Source: Sipunculus nudus
Taxonomy: Eukaryota; Annelida; Sipuncula; Golfingiida; Sipunculidae
Length of the DNA stretch: 64,000 nucleotides
NCBI GenBank assembly: GCA_026874595.1
Contig: CM049314.1
Coordinates: 77,266,300-77,330,299, forward strand
Direction of reading: 5' to 3'
Part shown: one piece after another, positions 11,101 through 23,749 of the stretch
Layout: each line of letters opens with the position of its first letter
Position numbering within the stretch: position 1 is the first letter of the stretch
Notes under the pieces: model-generated
What the model was told of the DNA's origin: nothing
Seen by the model: the letters and a program-made list of their open reading frames with translations, nothing else
Databases searched by the model: none
Program-made: the position numbers and the translations under genes

Positions 11101-13730
11101 GTATTGATATGAGAGTATTAGATGTTTCTCTACAAACTTCGGGATATTTTGCATTAACCAATACGCTTTAGCTGTTCATATGTTTATGTGTTAAGGTAAT
11201 TAAAAATCAACGAAGTCGAGAAGCAACTTTTAAACCCCGGGCACAAAATAATTTTGCACAAGGACTTTAGTTTAAGTAAAACAGATACAAAAGAATCACT
11301 GATTGACTTATGTTGAAAAAAGTTACTCTCCTTTCCAGAAAAGAAGGAAGAAGGTACAATGAGTCACTCATGCAAAAAGAAAAAAATATCATCATTAAGG
11401 ATTAAAAAAACAAAGAAGTGAAACGAAAGAGGAAAGGGGAAGAAAATCAATTAAGTAGAATGAAAATTCCTTTTGATAACTGTTTGATTATTATGGGCTG
11501 TTGTTATAATACTAAAAAAATACTAATAATTAGTCACCTGTCGCTAATTCTTCTTATTTTGTTTTTATTTTCGTGTTATCAGCAGGAAGTTTAGCAACAA
11601 TAATCAAATCAACCACATACTCTTATTGTTCCACTTACAGGACGCCTGTTAGAGTTATATTTACTGTATTTTGTGTTGCAATATTCCAGTAGGCAAAATG
11701 CTTTTTAGTGTTTCACAATGTATTATCTTATTCAGCAATACATTTGAAATTCATGCTCGTGTTTTTTCCAGGACTGACAATGTAGTAATGTTCTAGTCTT
11801 AAATTTCAAAGATTAGATTTGTTCTTCATTTACCATCTCAGTAACTATGTTTCAGTACCGATGTGTATGCTATAAGCAGATTTTACCCTTTAATTTCCTG
11901 GTCGTTTAAACCTGCTTTTTTTCTAATATTCCACACGCTTTAAGGAAAATTAGGCCAAAAAGGTAAGGTTAAAAATGAATCATAGATATAACCGATGTCA
12001 GTCTCATCCGGCTCTATGCTTTGTTTTCTTTGAATAACAGATCCGTTCGCGTAGCCTTTCTCAGCTCCCTATGAATAAACAACCAAAGCAGCCGTTATAG
12101 TCACTAGAAGATTCTACAGTTCTATGTTTAGCTGCCGCTAATGATATGTACCTATTCACTTCTGGGAGGAGAATGCGCAATCTCTCTTGTAAACAATTTG
12201 GCTTGGATTCTGAGTGTACATTGAAGTTAGGCAACCACGCGAATCTACAACCTTGTGGCTACAGACTTAGCCCCTAACTATTCCACTACCTATCTCCACA
12301 AGCCACAATACGCTAGGAGGTTTTCGTTCTACGTTTTACCGTACTCATGTATTTTCTATCGGATTGAAAATGTGTTCTTAGCTATCTTAAAAGGGCCTGT
12401 TCCGATATCTGAGCTATATAATATATATATATATCTATATCTTTTTACTTTTATCTTATTTACTTTACAACAGGTAGACCACCTTGAAACATAGAGAAAA
12501 TCCATTGAAACATTTATAGAAATGGGAAAGAAATCGCAGATTCCAATCCACAAATGCACGCTTTTTATTGATACCCTCGTGTCATAACAGGTCCAACTAA
12601 CAAAACAATGCATAGGGCGATTTGCAGCTGGTGACTTTTCAACTTTTAAACATGAAAATATTTACTGAATTTACGTGAAATATTGGTTTTAAAGGTCTAA
12701 AAGTCTTTTTCCAGTTTGCCTGTAAAGTTCCTTACGTTCAGACATTCCTGATATTTTAACAGATTTTTAGCAAAGTGCGTTCAAATTTATTGTAGATTTG
12801 CAGCGATATGCTATAATGTTTCATCATCATGCAAGAGAAGGGCTATCAGTATTTAAATGTGATTTTAATGGTTTAACATTCATCTCTTTCTTCATGTGAA
12901 ATCTGGTTTTCCTTGAAACATATTTGAATTCTGTAAATTAGCGCATATTTTACTGCCACAACAATTTCCTCTAACAAAGGGTGATTTAAGGAATCATATC
13001 TCATAATATTAAATTCATGCGTGCGTAAATTTGCTCTTTTTAAATTTGTTTCTTTTACAAATTTAGACATCTGAATGTGTTAAGATTAATGACAAGTTTG
13101 AAGTGAAAGCATCTACTTTGTCTTTAATGGTTTGGTAGAAAATGTTCTAATAGGCCTGATATACAATAGATCAAAGCTTCATCCTTGGAAATATGCATGT
13201 CTGTTCGACGACTATTTGGTATAAGAGAAATATATCTCTTTTACCAGTTATTTGTCTTTTCTTATAAAAGGTAATAGTGCAGAACACTGCCGTACTAATT
13301 TTCTTTTTATTATAAATCATTCCATTAAAAATTGTCGCCTCAAATAGTATGATAATTGGATAAATCGATTGTCAAGTGTCAAGTTAACAGTATTATAACT
13401 ATTTAAGAACGGCAACGTTGCAATGAGGTACACGGCTGTGATTTCTCTCATTACTTATTTCGGTCAGTGATTAACCAAAGTAAACAATTCTCTTATTGAT
13501 AAATTATCCACACAAGGCCGGATTTCTAATTGTCAATTTTGTTAAATATTGTAAGCATGTAAGTAGTTTAATATTGTAAGTAATATTGTCAGATTTCGTG
13601 TTTGAAATAAACTAATCCGCATGATATTTTCTTATCTCATTTTTTACATGATCAGAATAATAACTAGTGCTAAGAATTTTTAGGTAAGGTGTCCTTTATC
13701 CCGGCACGCGTTATTCTGTGTTACTGTGAC
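11100..13730. other. Intergenic sequence, partly repeated
   Basis: The stretch 11,120-11,500 resembles 5,810-5,940 and 7,430-7,580. The rest shows nothing recognisable. A short TA tract (12,418-12,435) and several chance ORFs lie here. Confidence 0.4.
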
Positions 13731-13737
13731 ACACAAC

Positions 13738-13814
13738 ATGGTTAACTTCATACTGTGCTATCCAATTCTTGAAGGTGAAGCGGGAGCCATTGTAAAATGG
13801 TCCTTGTATATTAG
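13738..13814 (-). other. Candidate exon relic (TIPG-type), third array copy
   Basis: On the minus strand this reads QGPFYNGSRFTFKN and then EVNHVVCHSN. It shares the G-P-F-x-N core, the following K and the terminal VN with the copies at 5.33-5.41 and 19.81-19.89 kb. It stays open past the expected exon end for about ten codons. No companion NTC-type block was found below it. Product unknown. Confidence 0.3.
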
Positions 13815-14049
13815 CTTACAATAGGTCGGACCCCTAAGTATTTAATGTACTTAGGAATGAACAGTGAAAGTAGGAATTGATACTAAAGAAAAAAGATATG
13901 AGTTGAATAAAGTACAACAGAAAGATAAACAATGCCACATTCCTTTTGACGTCTGTATCTTAAAACCGTTTACAGCACCGAGAAAATAGGTCCAGCATGT
14001 GATTATAATATAATACATAGTCGCCGAGAAACGCTACAAACGATCATTT

Positions 14050-17000
14050 ATAGTTGATTTAGGAAGGAATGGCTTTACTCGAGAGCGCACAAACACACGT
14101 AACAGAATGAGATATCCACGAGACCGTCTTGTTGATACAATTACTGGTTGATATCATTATATTGACTATCTGCTTTCAGGTATATGGAAGTTTCTCGTTA
14201 CATTTTATTACAAAAATAATCAAATTTATATAACTGAAAAGTAAGTATTCGATTTCAATCTAGCAGCACAGTGAATAAGACTCTTCTTTAACATACTAAA
14301 CTAGGCAATATGTTTTGACCAATGTAATCATTCATATTTTGTATGTGATGGTAAAAGCATTTATGAAGTCAAACAGCTTTCATTTATAGACCTTGAACTT
14401 TTTCATTAATAACATTATTTATTTGCTGTGATAGATAAGGTTAGGAAATTATAATGGTATTTCCTTTATGCTGTCGCTACAGGATTAGTTTGCAAAAGTA
14501 ATTTGATAATAGGAAACAACTTCGGGAGTGAGCAAGAACTAATATACAGAAGAAAGTGAAAGGAGTCAATCAGACACAAAGAAAAAAAAATAATAAACCC
14601 CATAGATTTTAACAAAGGTTAATGAAAAAGGCAGTGGAAGATGGAAAAGTTTGGCAGAGATGAGAGAATAAAAAAAAATCACACAAACAAAGGACAAATG
14701 AAATTCAAAAAAGAAAATCTCTTGCAAAGTCAGTATATTTGGTTACAGTAATAACTTTTTGGAGGAAAGATTTGGTATGTAAGCAATCTGCCTCATCGCA
14801 TTCCGTCAATAAGTGTCCCAGCTATTTTATTTACACAAAGAAACTTTAAACTTTAAAGTCCGTAATGACGGAAAACTCATAATGGCGGAAGCCATTAGTA
14901 ATTATCATAGATTAGATATTTGGCCTGAAAGACAGGAAGCGAACTACAAACAGGATGTTTTTTTCGCGAAGTATCACGGCGACAGCTACAGTTTCATCTG
15001 TCACAAGATGTGGTCTAATAAGATTTCTCTAGAGGCAAAAGCTATCAGGGAGACATGTCTTGAAGAAAAAATGTTTTATCTGTGCTTCTTCGTTTTAAGT
15101 TTGAAACACATGGGGATTATGTCTGTCAGATTTCCTATCTGAAATATGTGAATAACAATGCATAAAGACATTTCATTAGAAATAACATAGAATAGATAAT
15201 TAACGAGTTTTTAGTTTAGTTTCGTTTTAAAGGAGGTGTTTGGAACACGTGTTTTCGATAAATTGGTTTGTTGTTTCCCCATGTGTCTGATTGTTTTTAC
15301 TTTTTTTTAAATAGTCTCTTGAAATGAAGTGATAGTTGAAGAGACTTATAAAAGTAAATGTCAGGCAGTCGAGCTTTCTTATTCTCACTTAGCAGATAAA
15401 GCAATTTCCAATTTTACGGCTGTGGCAACTACGACCCATAGACAATGATCCAGAGAGACCCCCAGTTGTGTATTTCATGAATCACTGATAAGCATGTTAG
15501 TATTCGGACCAAAGTCACAAAAGCCAATCAAATCCAAAGAAAGAAAGGTATACAATATTAGCATGCCGCCTGAACAAAATGAAAATGCAGAAGAAACAGC
15601 AAAGGTTTGTATGGGTTTCTAATTGCTCAAAATCTCTATGACTTCCTGGAAATGCTTAATGTTTGGTCTATATGTAGCACCGGTAAACGCGTAGAACACG
15701 CTAGTTCATTATTCATGAGCCATACCTACTCGCTGAATAAAGGTCTGTAAAAGCGTAACAGACATAGACCCGAGAGTTAGATGAGGAGAATGTTTATATA
15801 AATGACATGTTAAGTGATATAATATAGAGATTACAATATTTATGCAAATCTTTTTAAATCTCCTCTTAGAAACAGTCAGCAGCTGAGGATAACACCAAAG
15901 CCAGCTGACAGTTTTCTCATGTATTTATTTGACGATTTAAGTAATAATGGCTCAGTATTCGGTTTAATGAATCGCTATTTAATTAACAGCTGGCTGTGGA
16001 TTATAATCTTGTAAACAAAGTGATTTAATTACCGCTATGGCTCCCTCATTAACGTTAAATGAAATAAATACACATGGAGGGAACGGTTATTCTATTTAAA
16101 TAGGCGGACCTAATAAAACCCGCTGACTGATTAATTATAATTGCGGCAATACACGGCTAGGAAAGAATTTAATAAAATTGTTCATTTTTAGAAATTACAT
16201 ATGATAAATTCAATTTAAATTTCCAATTGAATGAGAGTTCTAAATTAATTTTGATTTTAAGATGAAATTCAGCCCGGGTCATGTAATCAGACATCAGGTC
16301 GCGTTTTACTGGGACAGAGATGTCGGAAAATATTACTGAATTCCAGTAGGGTATCCGATCACTGAGGATGGAGTCTCAATTCGAAGTTTTAAGGAACCTA
16401 ATGCGACACCGACTTCGATATTTAAAATCACTCACGACATGGGGTTACCTTAACATATGAAAATTATATCAATATCACAAAAAACCCGAGGGTGCTCAAT
16501 ATTGTGCAGCTCTCCAAAATGTAAAGGGGAAAACTGAATTTATACTTTATAGTTGGTACAAAGGCGCATTATTTTTTTTTTGTAGATTTACCTCCTGCTC
16601 CAGATAATATGAAATCGACGTAGCCTACTTTAAAGTTACTACAGCATACTTCAGAATAGAGGGTCAATTTTAATAAAAGATGGGAGGGATGTAGAGGTTA
16701 TCTGGAATCGATTTATTACTTATACTGATTTTCTGTGACATTACCAATGGATCTACTAGGTTGAACGTTTACTATACAAATCAAAACATTAAATGTACTC
16801 AGAAATCACAAGGCTACATTTTATAGTGCCGTTGGGATAACTTTGCAGGTAAGTGATAGTCAACAGAAATTTAAACCAATATAACATTTTGCCTCAATTG
16901 AATTCCCGGAAAAACAAACATATGCAATGAGGTCAAATGTTACGAGCCTACCTAATGGTGTCGCTGCTATCACTTCGCTGGAATATAATGGAATTTTTTG

Positions 17001-18400
17001 GAAACTCAATAGAAACATAAACCAATTTAATATATATCAACTAACTTTTATTCCTTCGAAATCGATGCTTATTTAGTGAGGTCAAAAGGCACAAGAAATA
17101 TGACGGACATCTAACGCAGCCCTGTTGTGCTCTTTGTTTTGCCCCGTAACGGTGAGCTCTGTTATCCTCAGACGACTTATAAAAGGAGGCGAACAAACGG
17201 GAACTCCAGCTCAAGATATTTTTTGTTGGAATTTTGGTTGAGCTGTGAACGTGTAAAACTCAGAAGTCTGGAAAGTCTGGTCTACAAGGCATCATTTAAA
17301 TTTAATCGAAGTTCAAGCTCACGTCAAGCTACGTGCCTTTTAATCTGCCTCATAGTTTGTGTTTTATTTCTATCGAGATTACTTCCAAGATTTTCTTCGA
17401 AATAATACTATACTTCCTTATGAAACTTATGTAATTTGTCGTTTGTCTTTCATTACCAATTCCACAGTTTTGGTTTTCTGCTCATAAATAAACGTGAAAT
17501 TAACTTTAAGTTCCCATAAATTACATTAAGAATAGGTTATAAATTCAGGTATTGTATCTAAAATTTCAATTGCTAATGTTTGCTTAATAGAAGTCTTCGT
17601 TTTAGGTGTTTGTGAAAAGACAAGTACTGGTTAATTTTAACATGTATTATGTTTGTGTAAAGTTGTATTTTGGTTGCAGAATGGAGATAATTCCGCGGAT
17701 TTTAAATATGAAAAAGAACTGACGTATATATATATAAATATAAACACTTAACTCCAATGTAGAAAAAGTCTCATTCGTTTGTTTATAGGAAAATCAAAGC
17801 CAATATCAGTCCCGCCAAGCACACTGCAATTTATTATATGAATCAATTGATAAGGTAAATACTTTGTCAACTGCATGTGGGTGTGTATGTTTTGTTACAA
17901 GCAGTTTTTCTTCAGACATTTCTCAGAGATTGTAATGTGCTTCATATTATTAAGTCCCTATGGAAAGGTTCCTGAGATAAGAATATGAAATAGAGTCCCA
18001 GAACAAATCTGATTTACGCTTTTTACAAATATGTTTACAAATTTTTAGATGGGCACAATTTTTGCCTTTTTTATTTTCTCATAGAATAATTTCAAAATTA
18101 ACTTAGATTTAAGGTCGCACAAATAGCATTTTCATTCTTATCGCTCACTAAATGGCGATCCCGGGGGAAAGGGTAGGGCTTCTAGGGATTCCAACATCGA
18201 TTCAACTAGCAGCAATCCTGCTGATGAAGAAATGGCAGCTTTATACACTCTCGAAGCATCCCTGGATTGTTTATTCAATGTACGATAATAATGTATCTGT
18301 GAGGCAAATATAAATCAGATTATCATGACATTTATCTGTTTTTTTTTTTTTTAACTTGAAACGTACCTACATACAATCTTTAATCTAATACTTATGAACA
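14050..18400. repeat. Third unit of the ~7-kb tandem duplication
   Basis: Anchors are 14,090-14,220 (acagaatgagatatc; matches 20,205-20,330), 14,550-14,660 (matches 7,430-7,580), 14,990-15,070 (matches 7,980-8,060), 15,360-15,760 (matches 8,500-8,790), 16,260-16,345 (matches 9,840-9,930) and 17,580-17,700 (matches 10,500-10,620). Order and orientation are kept throughout. Two plus-strand ORFs (14,813-15,142 and 17,127-17,405, the latter with a hydrophobic end) fall in this unit. Neither frame is conserved in the matching unit, so I do not call them genes. Confidence 0.5.
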
Positions 18401-18465
18401 TAATTTGGTCCACTTTTGTTCGCTATGTTCTCTGAAACCTCGGTAGGTACGACAATGTGCTATAC

Positions 18466-18788
18466 CTCATTTTAAAGGTAATTGTTCCCGCAGTGTCCTT
18501 GCCGATATGAGAATAAATTGTTAACGTACATATCTTTTTGAGTGATTTTACTTGCTTAATAATCTGCATGGAGGTTCCACCGAACACAACCGAACTGTTT
18601 CGGCAGATATCGAACTGCCACTGTGCTTCCTTCCTATCTATTGTACATATAAATAGTCCAGGCGTTCCGCGAGTGAATTTGAAAATCACATGACTCTGAC
18701 TATCTTTAAAAGAGATGTTCAACCCAGGGGTATTAAAAACAAAACCTGATACAAGGTCCTCATTTCCGGAACAGGGGTTTGTGTTGGG
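18466..18788 (-). other. Candidate coding exon, possible Ig-like beta-sandwich
   Basis: This is a long open stretch on the minus strand. It has protein-like composition, three cysteines in the contexts LFICTID, FDICRN and KICTLTI, and an end reading KDTAGTITFKM. Alternating hydrophobic residues and a D-x-G motif near the end recall an immunoglobulin-type domain, but the canonical cysteine pair and Trp are not clearly placed, so the fold is a guess. The reading frame runs directly into ATGAG/GTATAG, a good donor match at 18,466/18,465. No acceptor could be fixed upstream; the frame is open back to a TAA at 18,789. It sits about 0.6 kb below the NTC-type block at 19.4 kb in the same orientation. 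Confidence 0.4.
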
Positions 18789-18799
18789 TTAGGTTCCAT

Positions 18800-19340
18800 G
18801 CCTTTAAATTGGTTGATACGATTAAAGAACGGTTGCCACTTTATTTGGGTTCGCTCCTGTTACGAACGAAGTTTACATATATTCTTTCTTCATGAATAGT
18901 GTCCTTGCCTTAAAACGTCATTTAATTCATCTTTCATGTCTTACTCACATCAACCTATTAATAAAACGTCCAACAATAGTAACCAGTCTAAGAACATCAA
19001 AAACCTAAATGCCCCAGCGTCACATTCCACAAATGTGAACTTCATCACTCACTAGGTATTCAATGTAAACATACTGGTATGTGAATTTCTCGCCATGAGA
19101 GCAGCGCCATAAAATCAGTGCAACAACAATGATAAAGATCTTATTGACACATTATCCAATTAAAAACCTATATTTCTTTTAATTAAAGAAAATGAGCCAA
19201 CATTCCTCATTTCGTTTAATTCTTCTCTAAAGTCCTCGTAAAAGCCCAATGTACCGGGTTTATCAGCTAGTAGCTTAATTAAATTGGTCATCACAGACAT
19301 CAACCAATGCAAATCCGTAAGAAATTATACACAGGAAGCG
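18800..19340. other. No recognisable feature
   Basis: AT-rich sequence separating two candidate exons. Nothing supportable was seen. Confidence 0.4.
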
Positions 19341-19359
19341 GCTAATTTCCAGGTTTTTG

Positions 19360-19484
19360 TGCCATTCAGATATTTCCAGCTGTCACCTTAACTGTCTGAT
19401 AATTTCGCGTGGAAAATTCTACCTGGTCTGTTTCTCTCTCACTGAGAATAGAAGTGGATATCTGGTTGGGAAAGGGACAAGTAT
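19360..19484 (-). other. Candidate exon relic (NTC-type), second copy
   Basis: The minus strand reads NTCPFPNQISTSILS and continues open for about 25 codons to a stop after TVKVTAGNI. It matches the block at 4.77-4.91 kb in the same frame. It sits about 0.4 kb below the TIPG-type block, as at 4.9/5.4 kb. The product is not recognised. Confidence 0.3.
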
Positions 19485-19804
19485 TATATCAGAGCGGCAC
19501 CACTTGCGCTTCCTTTAGGTGAGCCCATCTTTTAAATATTGTTTTAAAACCAAGCCCCCCCCCCCCGAAATTGTTACTCGAGTAATATATGATAGCCAGT
19601 ATTCATTTGTATTAAGACGAAATGCTTAATTCTAATTATGACCGATGCAGTGGAAATATTTTGTAACATTTTCATATCCATTGTTCTCAAGCAGTAAATT
19701 TAGGGTCAGATATAGTACCTGTCACATTGTATAGCTAACATACACTGAATACATAAGTCTAAAATCCAGGCCAGGCTATAATCTGTTAAACAGTAAAACT
19801 TTAC

Positions 19805-19891
19805 CTGATTAACTTTATACAGTGTCATCAGTTCTGTTGCTGGTCTTCAATGTAGAGTGGTCAGCATTGTGAAACGGTCCTGGTATTGTCG
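19805..19891 (-). other. Candidate exon relic (TIPG-type), with canonical donor
   Basis: On the minus strand it reads TIPGPFHNADHSTLK and, after an apparent two-base shift relative to the 5.3-kb copy, LYKVNQ. It then ends at CAG/GTAAAG, a textbook donor. The 87-bp length against 85 bp in the other copy means this copy does not keep one frame throughout, so it may be a pseudoexon. Confidence 0.3.
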
Positions 19892-19894
19892 CTT

Positions 19895-21220
19895 TGAGGA
19901 GGTCAGGCTGAAAAATCTTCCATGTAATGGGAACAATCCGTATACCAAAGGCAAGGAGCAATTGGTAATAAAAAATGATTTAGATGAAGATATACAATGT
20001 CTTTTTCTTTGATATCTGATTGGACAAGTTTTAACATTAAGTTTTTTTCTTAAAAGCATTAACAATACACAAAAGAAGAACGAGGTTGTGATTACAGTCA
20101 AATGTACCGTAGCGTTATAACGTAATAAATGACCATTTTTGGTACAGTTAGGTAAGAATGTCTTCTATCTTACGAAATCACCGAACAAAAAAACACACAC
20201 ACAAAACAGAATGAGATACCGTCCGGAAACCTTGTGTCGAGAAAATCGTTAGTGCACTCTGATATCATTATGATGACTACCTGCCTTGAGGTAAATGTAA
20301 GGTTCCCGTTGCATTTTATTACAACTCTTAACCACTTAAATATTATTAAAAGAGCGTATCTGTTTTCAATCGCGTCACATAATGGCTGTGGGGCGTTTTC
20401 ATCATATTAATCGGAAGAATTCTCTATTAAACACTTGGTTCAACCATTCATATATTGATTTTTGATAGGAAGGAGATTAAGGGAGAGAAGTAGTGTATGT
20501 TTTAAAAGAACTTTCACCTTAAATATTAATTATATGTTTGCTGAAATATGATTAGGAGATATCAATGTTAATGCAACTTAAGCCCTTAAACGTAAGAACA
20601 AATTAAAGAACAAGACAATGAGCAAAAAGGGATATGAGCAAAAAAAAAAAGGAATAAATGACGAATTTGGAAGGATAATATGTATAAATATTTATAAAAA
20701 TGCAAACGAAAAATATTACATCCACTAGTACTCATTTATTTTTTTAAAACTTACTATAAGGAATAATGTCAGTTCATATTTAAACAAAAGCGTTATCTTT
20801 TCTAACTTAGGTAAAATTGACCGCCAAACATCAGACAGTCGGACGCACAGACGGACAGACAACAGAAAAATTCACACGGATGTTACAGATAAATGTCAGT
20901 CAGAATCTTTCCAGGTGCATGGTATCACTTCATGTCTGTTGTGTTATTTAATTATCTCTCTCCGACCTCTCTCGTGTATTACCTAACCTGATTCCCGAAG
21001 CAGAATCGTTAAGTTTTTTTTTTTGTTCGGTCCTGGTGCACTCCTGTACACTAACAGGCTATAATTGGTATGACACTGGATGGCTCTGCAAGTTAACAGT
21101 TTAATACTATTTGTTTTACTGATTTTGAATATGAGCAATAAACTCATGTGCATTATATGATAAACAGGTTTAAACGTCACTCAAATCATTTTACAAAATG
21201 AAAATTTTCAATAAAGGACC
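19895..21220. repeat. Fourth, partial unit of the tandem duplication
   Basis: The segment 19,900-19,990 matches 5,430-5,520. The segment 20,205-20,330 matches 14,090-14,220 and 5,690-5,780. The segment 20,830-20,900 matches 7,290-7,370. No gene recognised. Confidence 0.45.
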
Positions 21221-21228
21221 AACCAAAT

Positions 21229-21564
21229 ATGCCTCGTGTTCACCGTGTCTGTTGTTTACTTTTTACAAAGATTTGTTTTGAAGCAGTAGTGGTATTGATT
21301 GCATCTGTCTTGGTTTGTTTGAAGACCCAGATTCGACAACTACACTTATTTAATTTTTCCACTTTTCTTTGCCATCTTCATGAACTTTCTACTGGGAAAC
21401 GGAGTGTGAGGGTGCACGACACCTGTGATGTACCAATGGCAGAAACTCGATCAACATCAGCTAAAAAAATGGTCTATCCTGAATTATGTAATGGCATTTT
21501 GCGAAATGATTTACTTAAGGAGAAATATGACGTAGCAGTACAAAATCAGGAAATTTATTATTAA
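21229..21564 (+). CDS. Hypothetical small membrane-anchored ORF, doubtful
   Basis: A 111-codon ATG-started frame. Residues ~10-30 are hydrophobic (FEAVVVLIASVLVCL), followed by a polar C-terminal half with tyrosines in the contexts VYPEL, EKYDV and EIYY, which would suit a cytoplasmic tail. It is longer than most random ORFs in this AT-rich DNA and has mixed codon usage. It is not obviously repeated elsewhere in the window. It may be the last exon of a receptor-like gene or a chance ORF. It lies on the strand opposite the candidate exons nearby. Confidence 0.25.
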   Translation: MPRVHRVCCLLFTKICFEAVVVLIASVLVCLKTQIRQLHLFNFSTFLCHLHELSTGKRSVRVHDTCDVPMAETRSTSAKKMVYPELCNGILRNDLLKEKYDVAVQNQEIYY

Positions 21565-23100
21565 AAATTTAGAATAGTAGTTTTTCAAACTGAAAATCGG
21601 ACTTGTGTTGTAAAGATACGTAGTATATTATTTATTATTATATTATTTATCTTGACATTGAAAATCAGGTAAATACGTGCATAATTGCAATCACCTATTT
21701 TGAGGATTATAAGATTTAAGATGCAGTTCTTGTGTCCCATTATATTTTTATGTGTTATTTTAACAAGAAAATGGTACAATCGAGTCAGGGACGGATAAAT
21801 AATTCTCGAGTTGGGGAGGAGGGCGCAGAAATGGAGGAGGTGACTAAGTGTACAATGATTTGTTTAAATGTATGCTTAACTGGCGCGTCAGGCCATATCG
21901 CACTAAAATAATGCCAGCACTAAGAGATATTTGTAACCATTAATTTAAAAAAAAAATTACTTTTCATGCCTGTTTGTCCCCTTTTAGTCAATCCGACATA
22001 TAATATAATTAAATATTAATTTGAGGCGGCTAATTAATGTTGTTTATGCTAAGCCTTCACAACTGCACCTACGTGCTGGTTATTCATACAAAAATATGAA
22101 TTTCCATGCCAGTTAACAGTCGACAAGATTCTCTGGGCTAAGAGTATCTTTGCTGAATCAATCGTATATGAACATTTTTCTCGCTTATCTTCTATTACAA
22201 AACATGATTTCTCAGGATTTCTTTCTTGTTATCATTTCATTTTAATTTCTAGCAAAAAGTGGGCAGATGTTTCCCGACAGGTTTTGCGCCGATATCGATA
22301 CAACAAACGAAATATAATAACTGGATAATATTAATATTCTGGCAGTACTGAAGCGTGATCAACTATTACGTGGCAGTGCACCTGGTCCAAAGAAAACAAT
22401 TTTATTAACTTTAATTAATTTTATGCTGCGTACTTGGTCCACTATGCACCTGCTAGTCTAATAAAACGTTTAATTTTACATTTTTAGCTCTTTATCGTCT
22501 CGCATCAAACGACCCGGCATCTGACTCCTGAATATTAACATTGGTTATTAATATTTCAAAACAGGTGGAAAATTGTTATTCTTGTTTTGAAAATTTCATT
22601 TTCGTTTTCGTTTAGCATTACGAGTAATTGATTCGGTTTCTAAATTAAACAACGTTCTTTGTATTATACGTATAAATATTAATATAAGACATTCTTAATG
22701 TCATTATCAAGTGTTCTGAACTTGTTTTTCAGTTTAAATTACAAAACGGAAATTAACAATTAACCTACTTTGAATCAATAACCCATCATGGACTGAAAGA
22801 AACCTAAGCAGAAACCGCTTACAACGAGGTCCCCTTTGAATCTCACCTGCCACTATAGAAACAAAAATTTACAAAAAAATTAATAAAACTTTGGCACCCC
22901 GGCAAATTCGTTCAAGACACAAAACTTTCATTTCTATTACTCACGACAGTTTTATTTTCCTGACGACTAGTGGCGCCACCTTTATTTTTATCTGATTTTT
23001 TAGCATTTTTTCTATTTTTGAGAGATTTAAATGAAGCAGTGGGGCTGTTACTGTCTGATCAAGGCTCTTCAAACTGTCAATCCATTGCAGAACTTTTAAA
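21565..23100. other. Intergenic sequence
   Basis: No gene recognised. At 21,786 a cagggacggataaat motif followed by G-rich sequence resembles a worn DNA-transposon terminus. A TGGCGCCACC box lies at 22,971-22,980. Confidence 0.4.
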
Positions 23101-23110
23101 CCTTAACGTA

Positions 23111-23590
23111 GATCATGGTGACCTATATTCTGTAAGCTACTGATAAAAAAATCATTATTTTTGAACACCCAGACAGACAGGGCACACAACTTCCCTGTTG
23201 ACCTAGACCCTTCTAATATGACACCCAGGGAGGCCCTTGGCATGTTTCCTTGGATTCCTGCTTTAAGGTCACTATGATCTATATATCCTGTTAGCTGTGA
23301 AATAAAACATGATTTAAGGACTTTGACAGTCTGATGGACACAAATAATTTAGGTTGAGCATACAACCTTTTGATTTTAAGTACAAGGAGCTCCTGATGAC
23401 CTATGTTCTGTGAGCTACCATGAAAAAAACTAATTTTGAGCACCAAGAAAGTCGGACAGAACACACAATTTAACTGTTGGACAAAGAAATGTCTTTCTTA
23501 ATGTTGAAAGAGGTCATAGTAAAATCTCCTTGCTCATCTGAAATAAGGTTACTGTGACCTATAATGCAATATATGTGGGCTTAATATACA
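23111..23590. repeat. Diverged tandem repeat, period about 280 bp
   Basis: The phrase ggtgacctatattctgtaag (23,117) returns as gatgacctatgttctgtgag (23,395). The phrase aaggtcactatgatctata (23,265) returns as aaggttactgtgacctata (23,545). Both pairs are 278-280 bases apart. A second echo at half the period suggests a dimeric unit. The spacer holds acagacagggcacacaac and the related acagaacacacaat. Confidence 0.7.
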
Positions 23591-23666
23591 GTTTTCCAAA
23601 GGAGTGCAAGTTCTGTTTACATCGGGTTTTACAGTTTTTATATTGTGTGGAATGTTCGAGCAGTGG

Positions 23667-23676
23667 TATATATATA

Positions 23677-23729
<53 letters not shown>
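23667..23729. repeat. (TA)n microsatellite
   Basis: About 63 bases of TA with one interruption (tttat near 23,680). It produces artefactual Ile/Tyr ORFs on both strands. Confidence 0.97.
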
Positions 23730-23732
<3 letters not shown>

Positions 23733-23749
23733 AGGTAAAATAAAAGAGT

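Noticed and set aside
14813-15142. 109-codon plus ORF as a host gene
   Set aside because: The matching segments at 0.68 and 8.03 kb do not keep this frame, and no domain or splice context supports it.
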